A program made the translations under genes and the position numbers. The notes beneath the pieces were generated by a model. That model was not told the origin of the DNA, did not search any database, and saw only the letters and a list, made by a program, of their open reading frames with translations. Positions 13,546 through 22,259 of a stretch of 23,567 nt of DNA are shown piece after piece; within the stretch, counting starts at the first letter, position 1; each line of letters starts with the position of its first letter. The stretch lies in contig JBDTVS010000123.1 of the NCBI GenBank assembly GCA_040007095.1, positions 1 through 23,567 of the forward strand, given 5' to 3'. The stretch is from JBDTVS01 sp040007095 (GTDB lineage: Bacteria > Acidobacteriota > Vicinamibacteria > Vicinamibacterales > CAVVIG01).

Positions 13546-13682
13546 GCTGAAAGCCTCCGTCAGGAAATCTGATAATCTGATAATCTTGCAGTTTGGCCGC
13601 TTCGATGATCAGCCGACACCAATCGGTGATCAATCCTGGCTAAGTACTAAGGCGACCAGAAGTCCAACGACCAGCCGTTCAT

Positions 13683-13758
13683 GGTGGGTGTAGCTCAGGG
13701 GTAGAGCGCCGGATTGTGGATCCGGAAGTCGCGGGTTCGAGACCCGTCACCCACCCCA
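13683..13758 (+). tRNA. tRNA-His (anticodon GUG)
   Basis: A complete cloverleaf with encoded CCA (13756-13758). The extra 5' G (-1, 13683) opposite C73 is the tRNA-His hallmark. Acceptor GTGGGTG pairs with CACCCAC. The anticodon stem CCGGA/TCCGG encloses loop TTGTGGA, anticodon GTG at 13716-13718. The T-arm contains GGGTTCGAGACCC. Its 3' end (from 13733) is the left copy of a 30-bp direct repeat marking an integrated island; the tRNA itself remains whole. Confidence 0.97.
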
Positions 13759-13762
13759 CCTA
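13733..13762 (+). repeat. attL-like copy of tRNA-His 3' end (30 bp)
   Basis: It begins GGGTTCGAGACCCGTC and runs through the T-arm, acceptor and CCA to CCTA. It is identical over 30 bp to 23486-23515, in the same orientation. The first difference is at 13763 (A) against 23516 (G). A tRNA 3'-end direct repeat is the standard product of tyrosine-recombinase integration. Confidence 0.88.
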
Positions 13763-13764
13763 AG

Positions 13765-14501
13765 TCATTGATTCCATTCACTTTCGATCACCTCAGTAAA
13801 ATTGTGTTTACGCAGCTCGCGGAGCGCCTCGGCCAAGTAGTCGACGACGAAACCGTAGTGGTCCGTGAACAGATCGTTCCGCATCTTCGGGACCTCCCAG
13901 CCTGGGAGGTAGAAATGCAGACGATCGATGAACGCCATGTCGTCGCGGATGATCTCGGGCATTGGCGCGAAGAGGTGGCCGGTCTGAACCATCACGTCGA
14001 TGGACTGGTTCGTGTTGCCGAACATCGCGATGCTCGCGTCACCGGTGACGGCCTCCTGTCCCCGTTGAAACGTACCGGATTCGCAGTAGGTCTTCATCGT
14101 GGTGATGACCTCCTTCGACATCTTCTGCTTCTGCGGTCCGCTCATGTGCCCAAACAAATTGGCCACCGTGGTCCCGCCCGTGAGCAGGGCGGAATTAGGG
14201 TGAGACCTCCTGTACGACGTAGCTCTTGCCGGTTCCGCGAGGCCCGAGCTCGACGAGGTTGTGATGGCGCTCCGCCAGCGGGATGAGCCGCACGAGCAAG
14301 TGCAGCTTGAGCCTGCGGGGCATCTCGGCCGGCTCGTAGCCCATGCTCCGCCGACGAGGCGCAGTACTTCCCGAGCAGGAACTCGAGAACGAACACCGGC
14401 ACGTTCGCGCCGACCTTGACCTTCCGGACCACCTTGCCGGCGAAGAGCCGGTTCACTTTGTCGTCGAGCGCATCGCGCGCGGGGACTGCTCCGTTGCTCA
14501 T
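13765..14501 (-). pseudogene. brxL: BREX Lon-like protein BrxL, decayed
   Basis: Pieces of BrxL, the AAA+/Lon-like protein of BREX phage-defence loci, are in the right order but in several frames. The N-terminus is ALDDKVNRLFAGKVVRK, then GANVPVFVLEFLLGKYCASS. A deletion of roughly 150 codons follows, then MGYEPAEMPRRLKLHLL, LVELGPRGTGKSYVVQEVSP (Walker A), then a one-base insertion giving a stop. LLTGGTTVANLFGHMSG follows, then a short deletion removing the Walker B segment. Then come TYCESGTFQRG, IAMFGNTNQS, TGHLFAPMPEIIRDDMAF and FYLPGWEVPKM, up to NFTEVI. The C-terminal domain is gone and the frame ends 3 bp from the attL repeat. Intact BrxL is far longer. No other brx gene (brxA-C, pglX, pglZ) is seen. 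The relic is not functional. Confidence 0.88.
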
Positions 14502-14923
14502 GCGGTCTTCAAGGGCTGTCGCCCCTGCCCGAAGGTCGTCACTGACGTCCACCTCTTGTTGGAGGAACGGCCATGCGGTCCCGAGCACCTGCCGCGCGCG
14601 CTCGAGGCCACCTCGGCTGTGTGGTCGCCCCACGCCTGCAACAGTCGGGTCACTTCCCTTGTGACGTCACGCCTCCTCCAGCTTTGCTGAACTTCCTCCC
14701 TGATTCGAAAGTTCGAGCGTTTTTGATGATGTTCATCCTTTTGGGACCCGTTCGCGCATTCCAGCTTGGGAGCCATTGTGGCACGCCAGCTCGACTCGGG
14801 CTGCTTCGCTCTGACGCTTCGAGCACGAAGCGGCCCGCTGAAGTCGGAGGGGGAGTCGGATTGCTGGTACGCGAACACCTGCACAGATTGGCGAAACGGA
14901 TCACATCCACGAGGAGAGACACG
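14502..14923. other. Junk region with possible ECF sigma-factor scrap
   Basis: Between the brxL relic and the secreted gene I see no gene. On the minus strand near 14640-14690, VTREVTRLLQAWGDH resembles the start of ECF-type sigma factors (VTxLLQAWxDGD) like the one at 18521, preceded by GGAGGAGG, but family likeness stops after about 20 residues. It may be a degraded paralog; confidence in that alone is about 0.3. GAGGAGAG at 14911 serves the next gene. Confidence 0.4.
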
Positions 14924-15628
14924 ATGAAACACAGACACTTGGCGACTTGTTCGCTTCTAACGGTGCTGATGACCATGGCGGCAGCGACTGCTCACGCGGA
15001 GGAAACAACCTGCGTCGGAACGTTGCCGGCCGGGACGTACGACAGCATCGTCGTGCCAGCGGCAGCGCAATGCACAATCGATCACTCGCTTGTGACGGGG
15101 CACATACGAGCTCTCGATTACTCGGTGCTGCGTGTGCTGGACACGACCGTGCAGGGGAACATCGAGGCCCACAACGCTGACGTGGTCCAAGCGCTCGGCG
15201 ATACCATCTCGGGCCATATCCACATCAAGGGTGGCGGGCCCAACCCCAACAGCACAGTCATCGACACGCTTCTGTGTAACAACGTTCTTCGAAACGGCAA
15301 TATCGAAGTCGAACGGAGGATCGGCGGCTTAGTCGTCGGGATCGGCAATGGCAATCCAGCGCTCGTGGCGCAGTGCAGCGGCCTGGGCAACACCCTGCTC
15401 AAGGGAGACCTCAAGATCGAAGGGAATACGATTTCGCCGGAACGCGCGATGAGCGTCACATCGAATTCGGTTGCCAAGAACATGCAGGTCTCGAGAAATA
15501 CCGGATCCCTTCGCTTCAAGGTCGTGAAGAACAATGCGGTAGACGGCACGCTTCGCTGTTCTGATAACGACGCCCCGTTCACCGGCGGCCCGAACAGCGC
15601 CCGACGATCCGAAGGCCAATGCTTTTGA
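14924..15628 (+). CDS. Secreted protein with probable right-handed beta-helix repeats
   Basis: A 234-residue exported protein. Signal peptide MKHRHLATCSLLTVLMTMAA with cleavage after TAHA. A strong GAGGAGAG lies about 6 nt before the ATG. The mature part has short repeats around NxxVxGxIxAxxxDVVxALGDTISGHIHIKG, then a run of Asn/Val/Gly-rich units (VLRNGNIEVE, LLKGDLKIEGNTIS, SVAKNMQVSRNTGSLRFKVVKNN). This is like parallel beta-helix proteins that stack one strand turn per repeat. Paired Cys residues (CVGT, AQCT, LLCNN, AQCS, RCSD, GQCF) suggest disulphides and an extracellular place. I do not know a named function. It is one of the few genes in the island that looks whole. Confidence 0.8.
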   Translation: MKHRHLATCSLLTVLMTMAAATAHAEETTCVGTLPAGTYDSIVVPAAAQCTIDHSLVTGHIRALDYSVLRVLDTTVQGNIEAHNADVVQALGDTISGHIHIKGGGPNPNSTVIDTLLCNNVLRNGNIEVERRIGGLVVGIGNGNPALVAQCSGLGNTLLKGDLKIEGNTISPERAMSVTSNSVAKNMQVSRNTGSLRFKVVKNNAVDGTLRCSDNDAPFTGGPNSARRSEGQCF

Positions 15629-15674
15629 GCGCGAACTAATCGTGTGTTCGATTGAACGGCTGTGCGCCCTGCGT

Positions 15675-16315
15675 CCTTGCGGCAGCCGCTGCCGCCAATT
15701 CTGCACGACCGTGAACGGGGGCAGTTCGTCGCCACGAGCATCGCAAAGAGAAACGCTCACCGCGAGCGCCCACGTTCCAAAAATGATTCGCCGGGCGTTG
15801 GAACAGTTTGCGGGGCACCCGTGACAAAGGCGCGGACTCGGGCGTCAGTTCCACCGCCATGATGCTTCCGTCAGGAGCCCGGTCAAACAATTCGTGGCCA
15901 TCGTCCCGCCAGTGCGGTTGCGTGCCGCCAGCGGTGGACACCAACTGCCGGGCTCCCACGAGCGACGACTCGCGAATCTCGGGAGGCGTGAATTACCGCA
16001 GATAGACTTCTTCCCGGCCGGACTCGTTTGATGTGCCACCCGATCCAACGTCCGTCCGGAGAAATTGTTCGGGTGGATTGAGACGCGTTCGTCTGCAGGA
16101 ACGGGAATGGATGACGTGCCGCAGATGGTCCATCCATCGGGAGGCACGGATAGACCGTAGCCGGCGCGCGGGTTCTGAGAGGCGAATAGGAGAAAACGGT
16201 CGTCTGGCGACCAACTTCGTGGAAACTTGTTCTTGCTTGATTGATACAGCAGCTCTTCAGAACCATCTCCGGTTGAGGCCTTCTGAAACAGGTCGTAGAG
16301 ACCGTTGCGGCTCGA
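15675..16315 (-). pseudogene. PD40 beta-propeller tail of a serine/threonine kinase-type protein, broken
   Basis: Segments of the C-terminal TolB/PD40 propeller found in the intact kinase at 19093 occur in order but in at least four frame blocks: LYDLFQKASTGDGSEELLYQSS with KFPRSWSPDDRFLLF, then a DLW-like MDGPSAARHPFPFLQT block, SPDGRWIGWHI, REEVYLR, QLVSTAGGTQPHWRDDGHELF, SIMAVELTPES with FWNVGARGERFSL, and PPFTVVQNWRQRLP at the end. It matches the last ~200 residues of such kinases; the kinase domain is missing. The upstream end runs into the tail of the methyltransferase-like gene (overlapping at 16257-16315), so a deletion fused them. It is a dead paralog of the intact pair. Confidence 0.7.
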
Positions 16316-16868
16316 GGGCCTGAGCCTTTCCGAGCCATCGTGGGACATTTTCTTTATATCGGCGATAACGCGTCCCGAATTGCGCCTCCAACGTCTGCTC
16401 TTCGTGCGGCACGACAATCACATTCACGACCACCGCGAAGACCACAAACGCGATCGAGACGGGGACGCTTCCATAAAAGAACGCCCAGCCGAGCCACAGC
16501 CCCAGTTCAGCGAGATACATCGAGTTTCGCGTGAATGTGTATGGACCACGTGTCAGCAGATATGACGGCGTCAGTCCGAGCCTCGTTCTCCTTGGCGTCT
16601 CGACAAGGCCCACGACCAACACCCAGACAAGAAGTGCGATGCCGCCGATCACCGGGATCAGCCCGAGCAGGTTCCAGATTCCTGGCCACCCTTCGGTCCA
16701 ACCGTAACGTCGCGTGAATGACGACATGGCCCATGGAGCCGCGCCGTGAGCGAGCGGAATTCCTACCAGCCAAACGATCAGCGCCAGCATGCGAGCCATC
16801 CAGCGAGGAATGGTGGCTCTGTTCGAGGAGCTCTCCTCAGACCGATCGGGAGCAGCCATGAATGTCAT
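16257..16868 (-). CDS. Isoprenylcysteine carboxyl methyltransferase (ICMT/PEMT)-like membrane protein
   Basis: A 203-residue integral membrane protein with about four to five hydrophobic segments (MLALIVWLVGIPLA, LLGLIPVIGGIALLVWVLVV, YLAELGLWLGWAFFY, VSIAFVVFAVVVNVIVV). The C-terminal SAM-binding motif of the ICMT/PEMT family is present: LLTRGPYTFTRNSMYLAEL, then PHEEQTLEAQFGTRYRRYKENVPRW. These methylate lipids or small molecules at the membrane; the substrate is unknown. The last ~18 residues (after VPRWLGKAQ) read into the neighbouring pseudogene and are probably not native, so the gene may be slightly truncated at its 3' end but keeps the motif. The start is 16868 or 16859; neither has a strong ribosome site. 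Confidence 0.82.
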   Translation of the reverse strand: MTFMAAPDRSEESSSNRATIPRWMARMLALIVWLVGIPLAHGAAPWAMSSFTRRYGWTEGWPGIWNLLGLIPVIGGIALLVWVLVVGLVETPRRTRLGLTPSYLLTRGPYTFTRNSMYLAELGLWLGWAFFYGSVPVSIAFVVFAVVVNVIVVPHEEQTLEAQFGTRYRRYKENVPRWLGKAQALEPQRSLRPVSEGLNRRWF

Positions 16869-16879
16869 CTGATAACTGG

Positions 16880-17075
16880 CATAACCCTAGCTCGCTGAGC
16901 CGCTGGGCGAAGAAGACATCACCGGCGCCGTGCACCCCAGGCCCTGGGGACACTGACAGCCTCGAAAGGATCATCGAACGCGACGAGCAGGTCCACGGTC
17001 CTGTCTGGTCACGCCCCATCACGCCCGTCGAGCCAAAGAGCGAGAGGGAGCGCACGCCGAAACGCCGACGATGCC
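16880..17075 (-). pseudogene. MNT-type nucleotidyltransferase fragment, frameshifted
   Basis: On the minus strand, FGVRSLSLFGSTG in one frame, then VDLLVAFDDPFEAVSV in the next, then GAGDVFFAQRLSELG back in the first. GSxx...DVDLLVxFD is the minimal nucleotidyltransferase (MntA-like) signature; at least two frameshifts separate the Gly-Ser from the catalytic aspartates. It is a non-functional relic just upstream of the methyltransferase gene. Confidence 0.65.
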
Positions 17076-17352
17076 GTCCCGGGTGGCCGGACCGGCGATT
17101 GGATCTGGTCCGCAGAAATCCGGGAAGGCCACAGGTGCTGCCTCACATCGTCCACCTGATTTTGACCGTGGCCCTTTGACGCGGGCGATCCAAAGCGAAT
17201 CGCTCCCTTCCCGATTGGACCCTCAGCGCGGATCGAAGTCCGCCGTGACGTGTCGGGCTCTGAATGAGAAACCCATTCATGGCAGTCGAGCGGCCCAATT
17301 CCTTTGATGGGATGCGAGCTCTCCGACTCGAGCCGGCGCGCCGCTTACTCAA

Positions 17353-17922
17353 CTATTCGAATCGCTCGCCGATCGCGGTCGAACAGCCGGTTCGATACAG
17401 CGTTCCGTCCGCTTTGTAGAACGCGGTCGTTCCGGCCGACGTGTAGTGGTCCGCATCGCCGAGTCTGATCGTATGCGTAATTGTCTGCCAGCCGGCGAAG
17501 AGGCCAGGAGAGACGGGAAGGTGCGGGTCGTAGCTTGGTGTTCCGGGCAGATTCGGCGCTGTGTCGAAGACGATGAGCGCCACGATTTTTTCATCGTACG
17601 TGCGTCGTCCGCGCTGGGACCAGATGCCGTGTTCCGACGAACGTTGCCCTGCGGCGAACGCGACACTGGCGGTGCTTCCAATTGACGTTCCGCCGCTTTG
17701 AAACGTGCCCAGTGAGTTGAACGATTGGCCGATCGGATCGTTGGTGTCACAGTTCCTGAGTGTGACCTGCACCGCCCAGGTGCCAACGATTCCCGGGTCA
17801 GAGATCGATTCTCTCGATTCCGCGAGGATTACCGCGCCTGAAAGCGCGAGAAGAACGCCCGTGAGGGTACACACCACCGCGGCGTGCGATGCGACGAAGG
17901 TCTTCAAAGTTCTCATACTCAT
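17353..17922 (-). CDS. Secreted protein of unknown function, ~190 residues
   Basis: A 189-residue exported protein. Start ATG 17922 has a textbook AGGAGG 6 nt upstream and gives MSMRTLKTFVASHAAVVCT followed by a long hydrophobic run to about residue 32, a signal peptide or membrane anchor. The mature part begins around SDPGIVGTWAVQVTLRNC, the kind of opening seen in small lipocalin-like proteins, then GTFQSGGTSIGS, IWSQRGRRTYDEKIVALIVFDT, TITHTIRLGDADHYTSAGTTAFYKADGTLY and a closing GCSTA. Two Cys (NCDT and GCST) may pair. It resembles a recurrent Acidobacteria secreted protein type with no assigned function. Confidence 0.82.
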   Translation of the reverse strand: MSMRTLKTFVASHAAVVCTLTGVLLALSGAVILAESRESISDPGIVGTWAVQVTLRNCDTNDPIGQSFNSLGTFQSGGTSIGSTASVAFAAGQRSSEHGIWSQRGRRTYDEKIVALIVFDTAPNLPGTPSYDPHLPVSPGLFAGWQTITHTIRLGDADHYTSAGTTAFYKADGTLYRTGCSTAIGERFE

Positions 17923-18520
17923 TCTTGTCCTCCTACTGGCAATGAAAATAGTTGTCATGAGCGCAAGCGCGCCGCTCTCTCGTTGACGCCGGGATTCGCC
18001 TGCGCCCCGACGCCCCCGTTCCGTGCAGGCCACCTCCCTTTCCTCTCACGACTCGGGTCGACTGTGAGAACTCAAACGTTACGTCTAGAGTCGGAATCCA
18101 TAGCGACCCAGTGCGACACTCGATTTCCGTTAGGTAGACTGGTCGCCTTGAACATAGGTGCGGACCGACTTGAGGGCTCCGCCCGATTGGGCATGGCGAT
18201 CAGCGACGACACTGTTCCGCGCGTCCTGAAGATAGCGGGTCCTCGAACCGCCAGCACCCGGGGCGCTGTTTCGGACGCACACCGACTCTCCCTGGATCGG
18301 CGGAACAATGCCCGAAGACTCAGTGCCGTCCGGCCAGACGGTGTGACTGGCTCGTTTGCTGCTACGATCGGCCGAAGCAGCCGTCGTGTGCACTGATGTC
18401 CCCTTTCACCCGTTGAATGCGGGAATTCGACGCAAAACGGTTAACACGCAAAACGTTCGACAAATGGGAGAATCGCGTGTCGGACGGCGTGTCCAACGCG
18501 ACCCGGAGACGGAGAATGTT
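17923..18520. other. Long divergent intergenic region
   Basis: Open frames occur but none resembles a protein and the implied sequences are low-quality. It must hold promoters for the minus-strand secreted gene (its AGGAGG is at 17927-17934) and the plus-strand sigma factor/kinase operon. No convincing -35/-10 pair or operator was found by eye. Confidence 0.5.
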
Positions 18521-19096
18521 GTGGCGGCGCCCCCCACCCGAGGCGTGACGGTGCTACTTCAAGCGTGGAGCGACGGCGATGAGACGGCGCTCGAACGGCT
18601 GCTGCCGCTCGTCGAGGCTGAGCTCCGGCGGCTCGCCCGTGCCTACATGCGCCGCGAGCGGAAGGGCCATACGCTACAAGCCACCGCACTGGTCAATGAG
18701 GTCTTTCTCCGGCTGACCGATGCGCGAGGTCTCCGCTGGGAGGATCGCGCGCATTTCATCGGTATCTCCGCCCGCCTCATGCGACGGGTGCTCGTGGATC
18801 ACGCGCGGTCGCGGGATTACCAGAAGCGCGGCGGCGGAGCGCTGATGGTGTCCTTGGACGATGCGCGGCTTGTGGCGCCTGCGGCGGCGCTCGATGTCGT
18901 GGCGCTCGATGAGGCCTTGGACGCATTCGCGAGTGTCGACGCTCGAAAGAGCCGGGTCGTAGAGCTTCGCTTTTTCGGAGGATTGACCGTGGAGGAGACG
19001 GCCGAGGTGCTACATGTCTCCCCGGACACGGTCAAGCGGGATTGGCGGCTCGCCAAGCTGTGGTTGCGGCGAGAGCTCCAGCGGGAGGCACGATGA
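18521..19096 (+). CDS. ECF-type RNA polymerase sigma factor (Sigma70_ECF family)
   Basis: A 191-residue sigma factor of the PF07638-like kind paired with serine/threonine kinases in Acidobacteriota and Planctomycetes. Region 2 is at residues ~8-75 (VTVLLQAWSDGDETALERLLP, ELRRLARAYMRRE, TLQATALVNEVFLRL, WEDRAHFIGISARLMRRVLVDHAR). Region 4 is near the C-terminus (RKSRVVELRFFGGLTVEETAE, VLHVSPDTVKRDWRLAKLWLRREL), a clear HTH. I chose GTG 18521, six nt after GGAG, where family likeness begins; ATG 18464 is the alternative and adds a non-conserved stretch. Its stop overlaps the kinase ATG as ATGA, so the two are translationally coupled. The kinase probably controls or is controlled by this sigma factor; the signal is unknown. 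Confidence 0.92.
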   Translation: MAAPPTRGVTVLLQAWSDGDETALERLLPLVEAELRRLARAYMRRERKGHTLQATALVNEVFLRLTDARGLRWEDRAHFIGISARLMRRVLVDHARSRDYQKRGGGALMVSLDDARLVAPAAALDVVALDEALDAFASVDARKSRVVELRFFGGLTVEETAEVLHVSPDTVKRDWRLAKLWLRRELQREAR

Positions 19097-22047
19097 ACCC
19101 CGGTGACCCCAAACCGGGGGCGGTGGCACGCTGGCAGGACGTCGAGCGTCTTCTTGAGGCTGCGCTGACTCGCCGCGTGGACGAGCGCGTCGCGTTCTTG
19201 GCCGAGGCGTGCGCGGGCGATGAGCTTGTGCGGTGCGAGGTGGAGTCGTTGCTCGCCCAGGAGGCCGGCGCCAGCGGCTTCATGAGCACGCCCGCCGTCG
19301 CTATGGAAGGCGCCATGCGTGAGAACGGCGCGGGTTGGTTCGTTGGGCAACGCCTGGGGTCGTACCAGATCCAATCGCTGCTCGGCGCAGGCGGGATGGG
19401 TGAGGTGTACCGGGCTCACGACAGCAGGCTCGGCCGCGACGTCGCGATCAAGATCCTGCCCCGGTCGTTCGCGAGCGATCCGGAACGCGTGACTCGCCTG
19501 GAGCGCGAAGCGCGGCTGCTGGCCTCGCTCAATCATCCCAACATCGGGGCCATCTACGGGCTTGAGAACATCGGGGAGACGCCCGCCCTGGTGCTCGAAT
19601 TGGTTGATGGCGTAACCCTCTCCGAACGGCTCGAGCCGGCCACGCGCGCGGGCGCGTTGCCCCTCTCAGTCTCCGCGGCGTTGACGATCGCGAAACAAAT
19701 CGCGGACGCGCTCGATGCGGCGCACGAAGCGCGCATCGTGCACCGCGACCTTAAGCCCTCCAACATCAAAATCACCTCCGCCGGCGTGGTGAAGGTGTTG
19801 GACTTTGGCCTCGCGAAGGTCACGACCGACGAGGCGAGCGGCGTCAACGGCTCATATGCTCCGGCCGCGGCGGCCGACGGGACGCGCGCGGGAACCATTC
19901 TCGGTACTCCGGCGTACATGAGTCCGGAGCAGGCGCGCGGGCAGGCCGTCGACAAGCGCGCCGACATCTGGGCTTTCGGCTGCGTGCTATTCGAGATGCT
20001 CGCCGGCAAGCAGGCCTACGGAGCACTTGACACCGCCGCTGACGCCGCGGCGTCGATTCCCATGAGGGAACCCGATTGGCGCGCGCTCCCGCCGAACACG
20101 CCGACGGCGATTCGCACGTTGTTGCGCCGATGCTTGCATCAGAATCGCGCGCGGCGGCTCGCCGACATCAGCGACGCGCGACTCGAGATCGACGACGCGT
20201 TGACGGTGCCTCCGCTCGATACGCGCACGCCACCGGCAGCGTTGGCAAAGGAAAAGCGGCCATGGATCGCCTGGAGCGGCTGGGTGGCCGTCGCCGTGAC
20301 GCTGCTGGCGCTCGGCGTGAACTTCATGCGCCAACAGCCGTCCGCCGTTCCTCTATGGGGCCAGTTCGAAATCCCGTTGCCGACAACCGCTCGCCTTCCG
20401 GTCGACGCCAATTTCTCGCTGTCGCCTGACGGCGCGTGGCTCGTGTACTTCGCGGTTGGATCTGACGGCGTCACGCGGTTGTGGGTACAAGCCGCACGAG
20501 ACGCGCTGCTGGCCGCCCGACCGCTCCCCGGGACGGAGGGCAGCTTCGGCACGGCGCCCTTCTGGTCTCCCGACAGCCACTACTTGGTGTTCCAATCGCA
20601 GGGGCGACTCAAGAAGATCGATCTTCTCGGTAGTCCCGCGGAACGCCTTTGCGATGTGTCCGGCACCGTGCTGGGAGGCTCGTGGAACCGCCACGGCGTG
20701 ATCATCTTCGGCACGGATACCTCAGGCATCTGGCGGGTGTCTGCTGAAGGCGGTGTTCCCACCGCCCTCACGGTGGTCGACCGGGCCCGCGGCGAACGCG
20801 TAAACGCCTTTCCCACCTTCCTTCCCGACGGCCGGCACTTTCTCTATTCGCGCATCTCCTCTGTGGCGGATCAAGACAGCGCGGTGTACGTCGGCTCGCT
20901 CGATACGAAGCCCGAGGCACAGGCGGTCCATCGGTTAACGGCGTCCCTCTTCGGCGCCGCCTTCGTACCTGCACCCGACTCGAGTGTCGGTGAACTGCTC
21001 ATCCTTCGCGGGAGCACGCTCATGGCGCAGCCTTTCGACACCGGCCGCTTGGCGCTGACGGGTGAGGCGGTGCCCGTTGCCGAGCAGGTAGGCCGAACCA
21101 AAGGCACGGGCTACTTTGCGGCCTCATCGGATGGACTCATCTACCGGCGGGCGCCCGATCAGGCCGCCCGATTGACGTGGTTCGACCGACAGGGCCACGT
21201 GGTCGGTACCGAAGGGGAGCCGTTCATTGCAGACTCTGGGCCCCGTCTGTCCCCCACGGGAGAACGAGCCGCGATCGGACTCTTCGCCGACCACAACATC
21301 GATCTCTGGATCTCGGAATTCACGCGGGGGCTCAGCCGGCTGACGTCCGGTCCCGGGCTGAAAGAGGCGCCCGTGTGGTCGCCTGACGGCCGAGACATCG
21401 CGTTTGCCTCGAGTCGCACCGGCCATTTCGATTTGTACAAGAAAGGCTCGAACGGAGAGGGCGTCGACGAGCCAGTGTTCGCCTCGGACGAGAACAAAAC
21501 ACCCTCCAGCTGGTCTCGCGATGGACGCTTTCTGTTGTTTTCCTCCGAGAGCGCAAAGACGAAACGGGATCTCTGGATTCTGCCGATGCAAGGCGATGCA
21601 AAGGATCGACAGCCATTTGCCTTCCTCCGGACCGACGCTGTCGAGACCGCGGGCGCGTTCTCCCCGGACATGCAAGCCGTGGCCTACGCGTCCGATGAGT
21701 CCGGTGCGTTCGAGATTTACGTGCGGTCCTTCACGCCAGCCTCAGCTGCCGGGTCTGCGCCCGCAGGGCCGAGGCGACTGGTATCGAAGGGCGGCGGCAT
21801 TCGGCTGCATTGGCGCAGCGACGGTAAGGAACTGTTTTATCTTGCCCTCGACGGACGCATGACGGCCGTCGACGTGACCGTCCATCCTGTACTCCATTTC
21901 GGCGTGCCCCGCGTGCTCTTCACGCTGCCTGTCAACGGCCCGTGGGACGTGGATGCGGCGGGGCAGCGCTTCCTCCTCGCAATACCGATGGACCCCGGAA
22001 CGCCACGTCCATTCACCGTCGTGCGGCACTGGCAAGAGCAGCGCTGA
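19093..22047 (+). CDS. Membrane serine/threonine protein kinase with C-terminal PD40 beta-propeller
   Basis: A 984-residue kinase. Residues ~10-55 are the short helical region common before such kinases (DVERLLEAALTRRVDERVAFL, EVESLLAQE). The kinase domain is at ~88-370: Gly-loop LLGAGGMGEVYRAHD, Lys120 in VAIKIL, HRDLKPSN with Asp219, DFG at 237-239, TPAYMSPEQARG and RADIWAFGCVLFEML. One membrane helix follows at 391-411. The extracytoplasmic PD40/TolB-like propeller spans ~450-965 with repeated SPDG and WSPD (FSLSPDGAWLVYF, PFWSPDSHYLVF, APVWSPDGRDIAFAS, SSWSRDGRFLLFS). It likely senses something outside and phosphorylates targets inside, with the coupled sigma factor as an obvious partner. 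ATG 19093 overlaps the sigma stop. No damage is seen. Confidence 0.95.
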   Translation: MNPGDPKPGAVARWQDVERLLEAALTRRVDERVAFLAEACAGDELVRCEVESLLAQEAGASGFMSTPAVAMEGAMRENGAGWFVGQRLGSYQIQSLLGAGGMGEVYRAHDSRLGRDVAIKILPRSFASDPERVTRLEREARLLASLNHPNIGAIYGLENIGETPALVLELVDGVTLSERLEPATRAGALPLSVSAALTIAKQIADALDAAHEARIVHRDLKPSNIKITSAGVVKVLDFGLAKVTTDEASGVNGSYAPAAAADGTRAGTILGTPAYMSPEQARGQAVDKRADIWAFGCVLFEMLAGKQAYGALDTAADAAASIPMREPDWRALPPNTPTAIRTLLRRCLHQNRARRLADISDARLEIDDALTVPPLDTRTPPAALAKEKRPWIAWSGWVAVAVTLLALGVNFMRQQPSAVPLWGQFEIPLPTTARLPVDANFSLSPDGAWLVYFAVGSDGVTRLWVQAARDALLAARPLPGTEGSFGTAPFWSPDSHYLVFQSQGRLKKIDLLGSPAERLCDVSGTVLGGSWNRHGVIIFGTDTSGIWRVSAEGGVPTALTVVDRARGERVNAFPTFLPDGRHFLYSRISSVADQDSAVYVGSLDTKPEAQAVHRLTASLFGAAFVPAPDSSVGELLILRGSTLMAQPFDTGRLALTGEAVPVAEQVGRTKGTGYFAASSDGLIYRRAPDQAARLTWFDRQGHVVGTEGEPFIADSGPRLSPTGERAAIGLFADHNIDLWISEFTRGLSRLTSGPGLKEAPVWSPDGRDIAFASSRTGHFDLYKKGSNGEGVDEPVFASDENKTPSSWSRDGRFLLFSSESAKTKRDLWILPMQGDAKDRQPFAFLRTDAVETAGAFSPDMQAVAYASDESGAFEIYVRSFTPASAAGSAPAGPRRLVSKGGGIRLHWRSDGKELFYLALDGRMTAVDVTVHPVLHFGVPRVLFTLPVNGPWDVDAAGQRFLLAIPMDPGTPRPFTVVRHWQEQR

Positions 22048-22190
22048 GTCGAGCGACGCATCTGCTGCGCCGTCCCCAACTGGCGCGATTTGCCTGTCCG
22101 TTGAAACGTCGGCCAGTTCGAGAAGCAGCGCGAGATTCCGTAATTCGAAGCTCGGAGGCGTGAGCGCTTCTACAAAGTGCGACTTTGTCA

Positions 22191-22259
22191 GATCTGCGGA
22201 CCCACTTTTAGGGGATCTCACGCACTTTCGGTGCAGCGCTCCTCGAGAGGGTCCGCGGA
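22191..22259. repeat. Imperfect inverted repeat at the 3' side of the ISL3 remnant
   Basis: TCTGCGGACCC (from ~22194) and GGGTCCGCGGA (ending ~22259) are inverted copies with about one mismatch, some 40 bp apart. They lie near the end of the transposase remnant and may belong to its terminus, but a matching IS end on the other side was not found. They may also form a hairpin downstream of the kinase operon. Confidence 0.35.

Noticed and set aside
13563..13588. ATCTGATAATCTGATAATCT direct repeat before tRNA-His as an island site
   Set aside because: Only two short copies in an AT-rich stretch; no link to the 30-bp tRNA repeat. Probably chance or a promoter spacer.
17143..17352. Minus-strand frame between the two island genes
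   Set aside because: Basic, no domain, no ribosome site; 17076-17352 appears to hold no gene.
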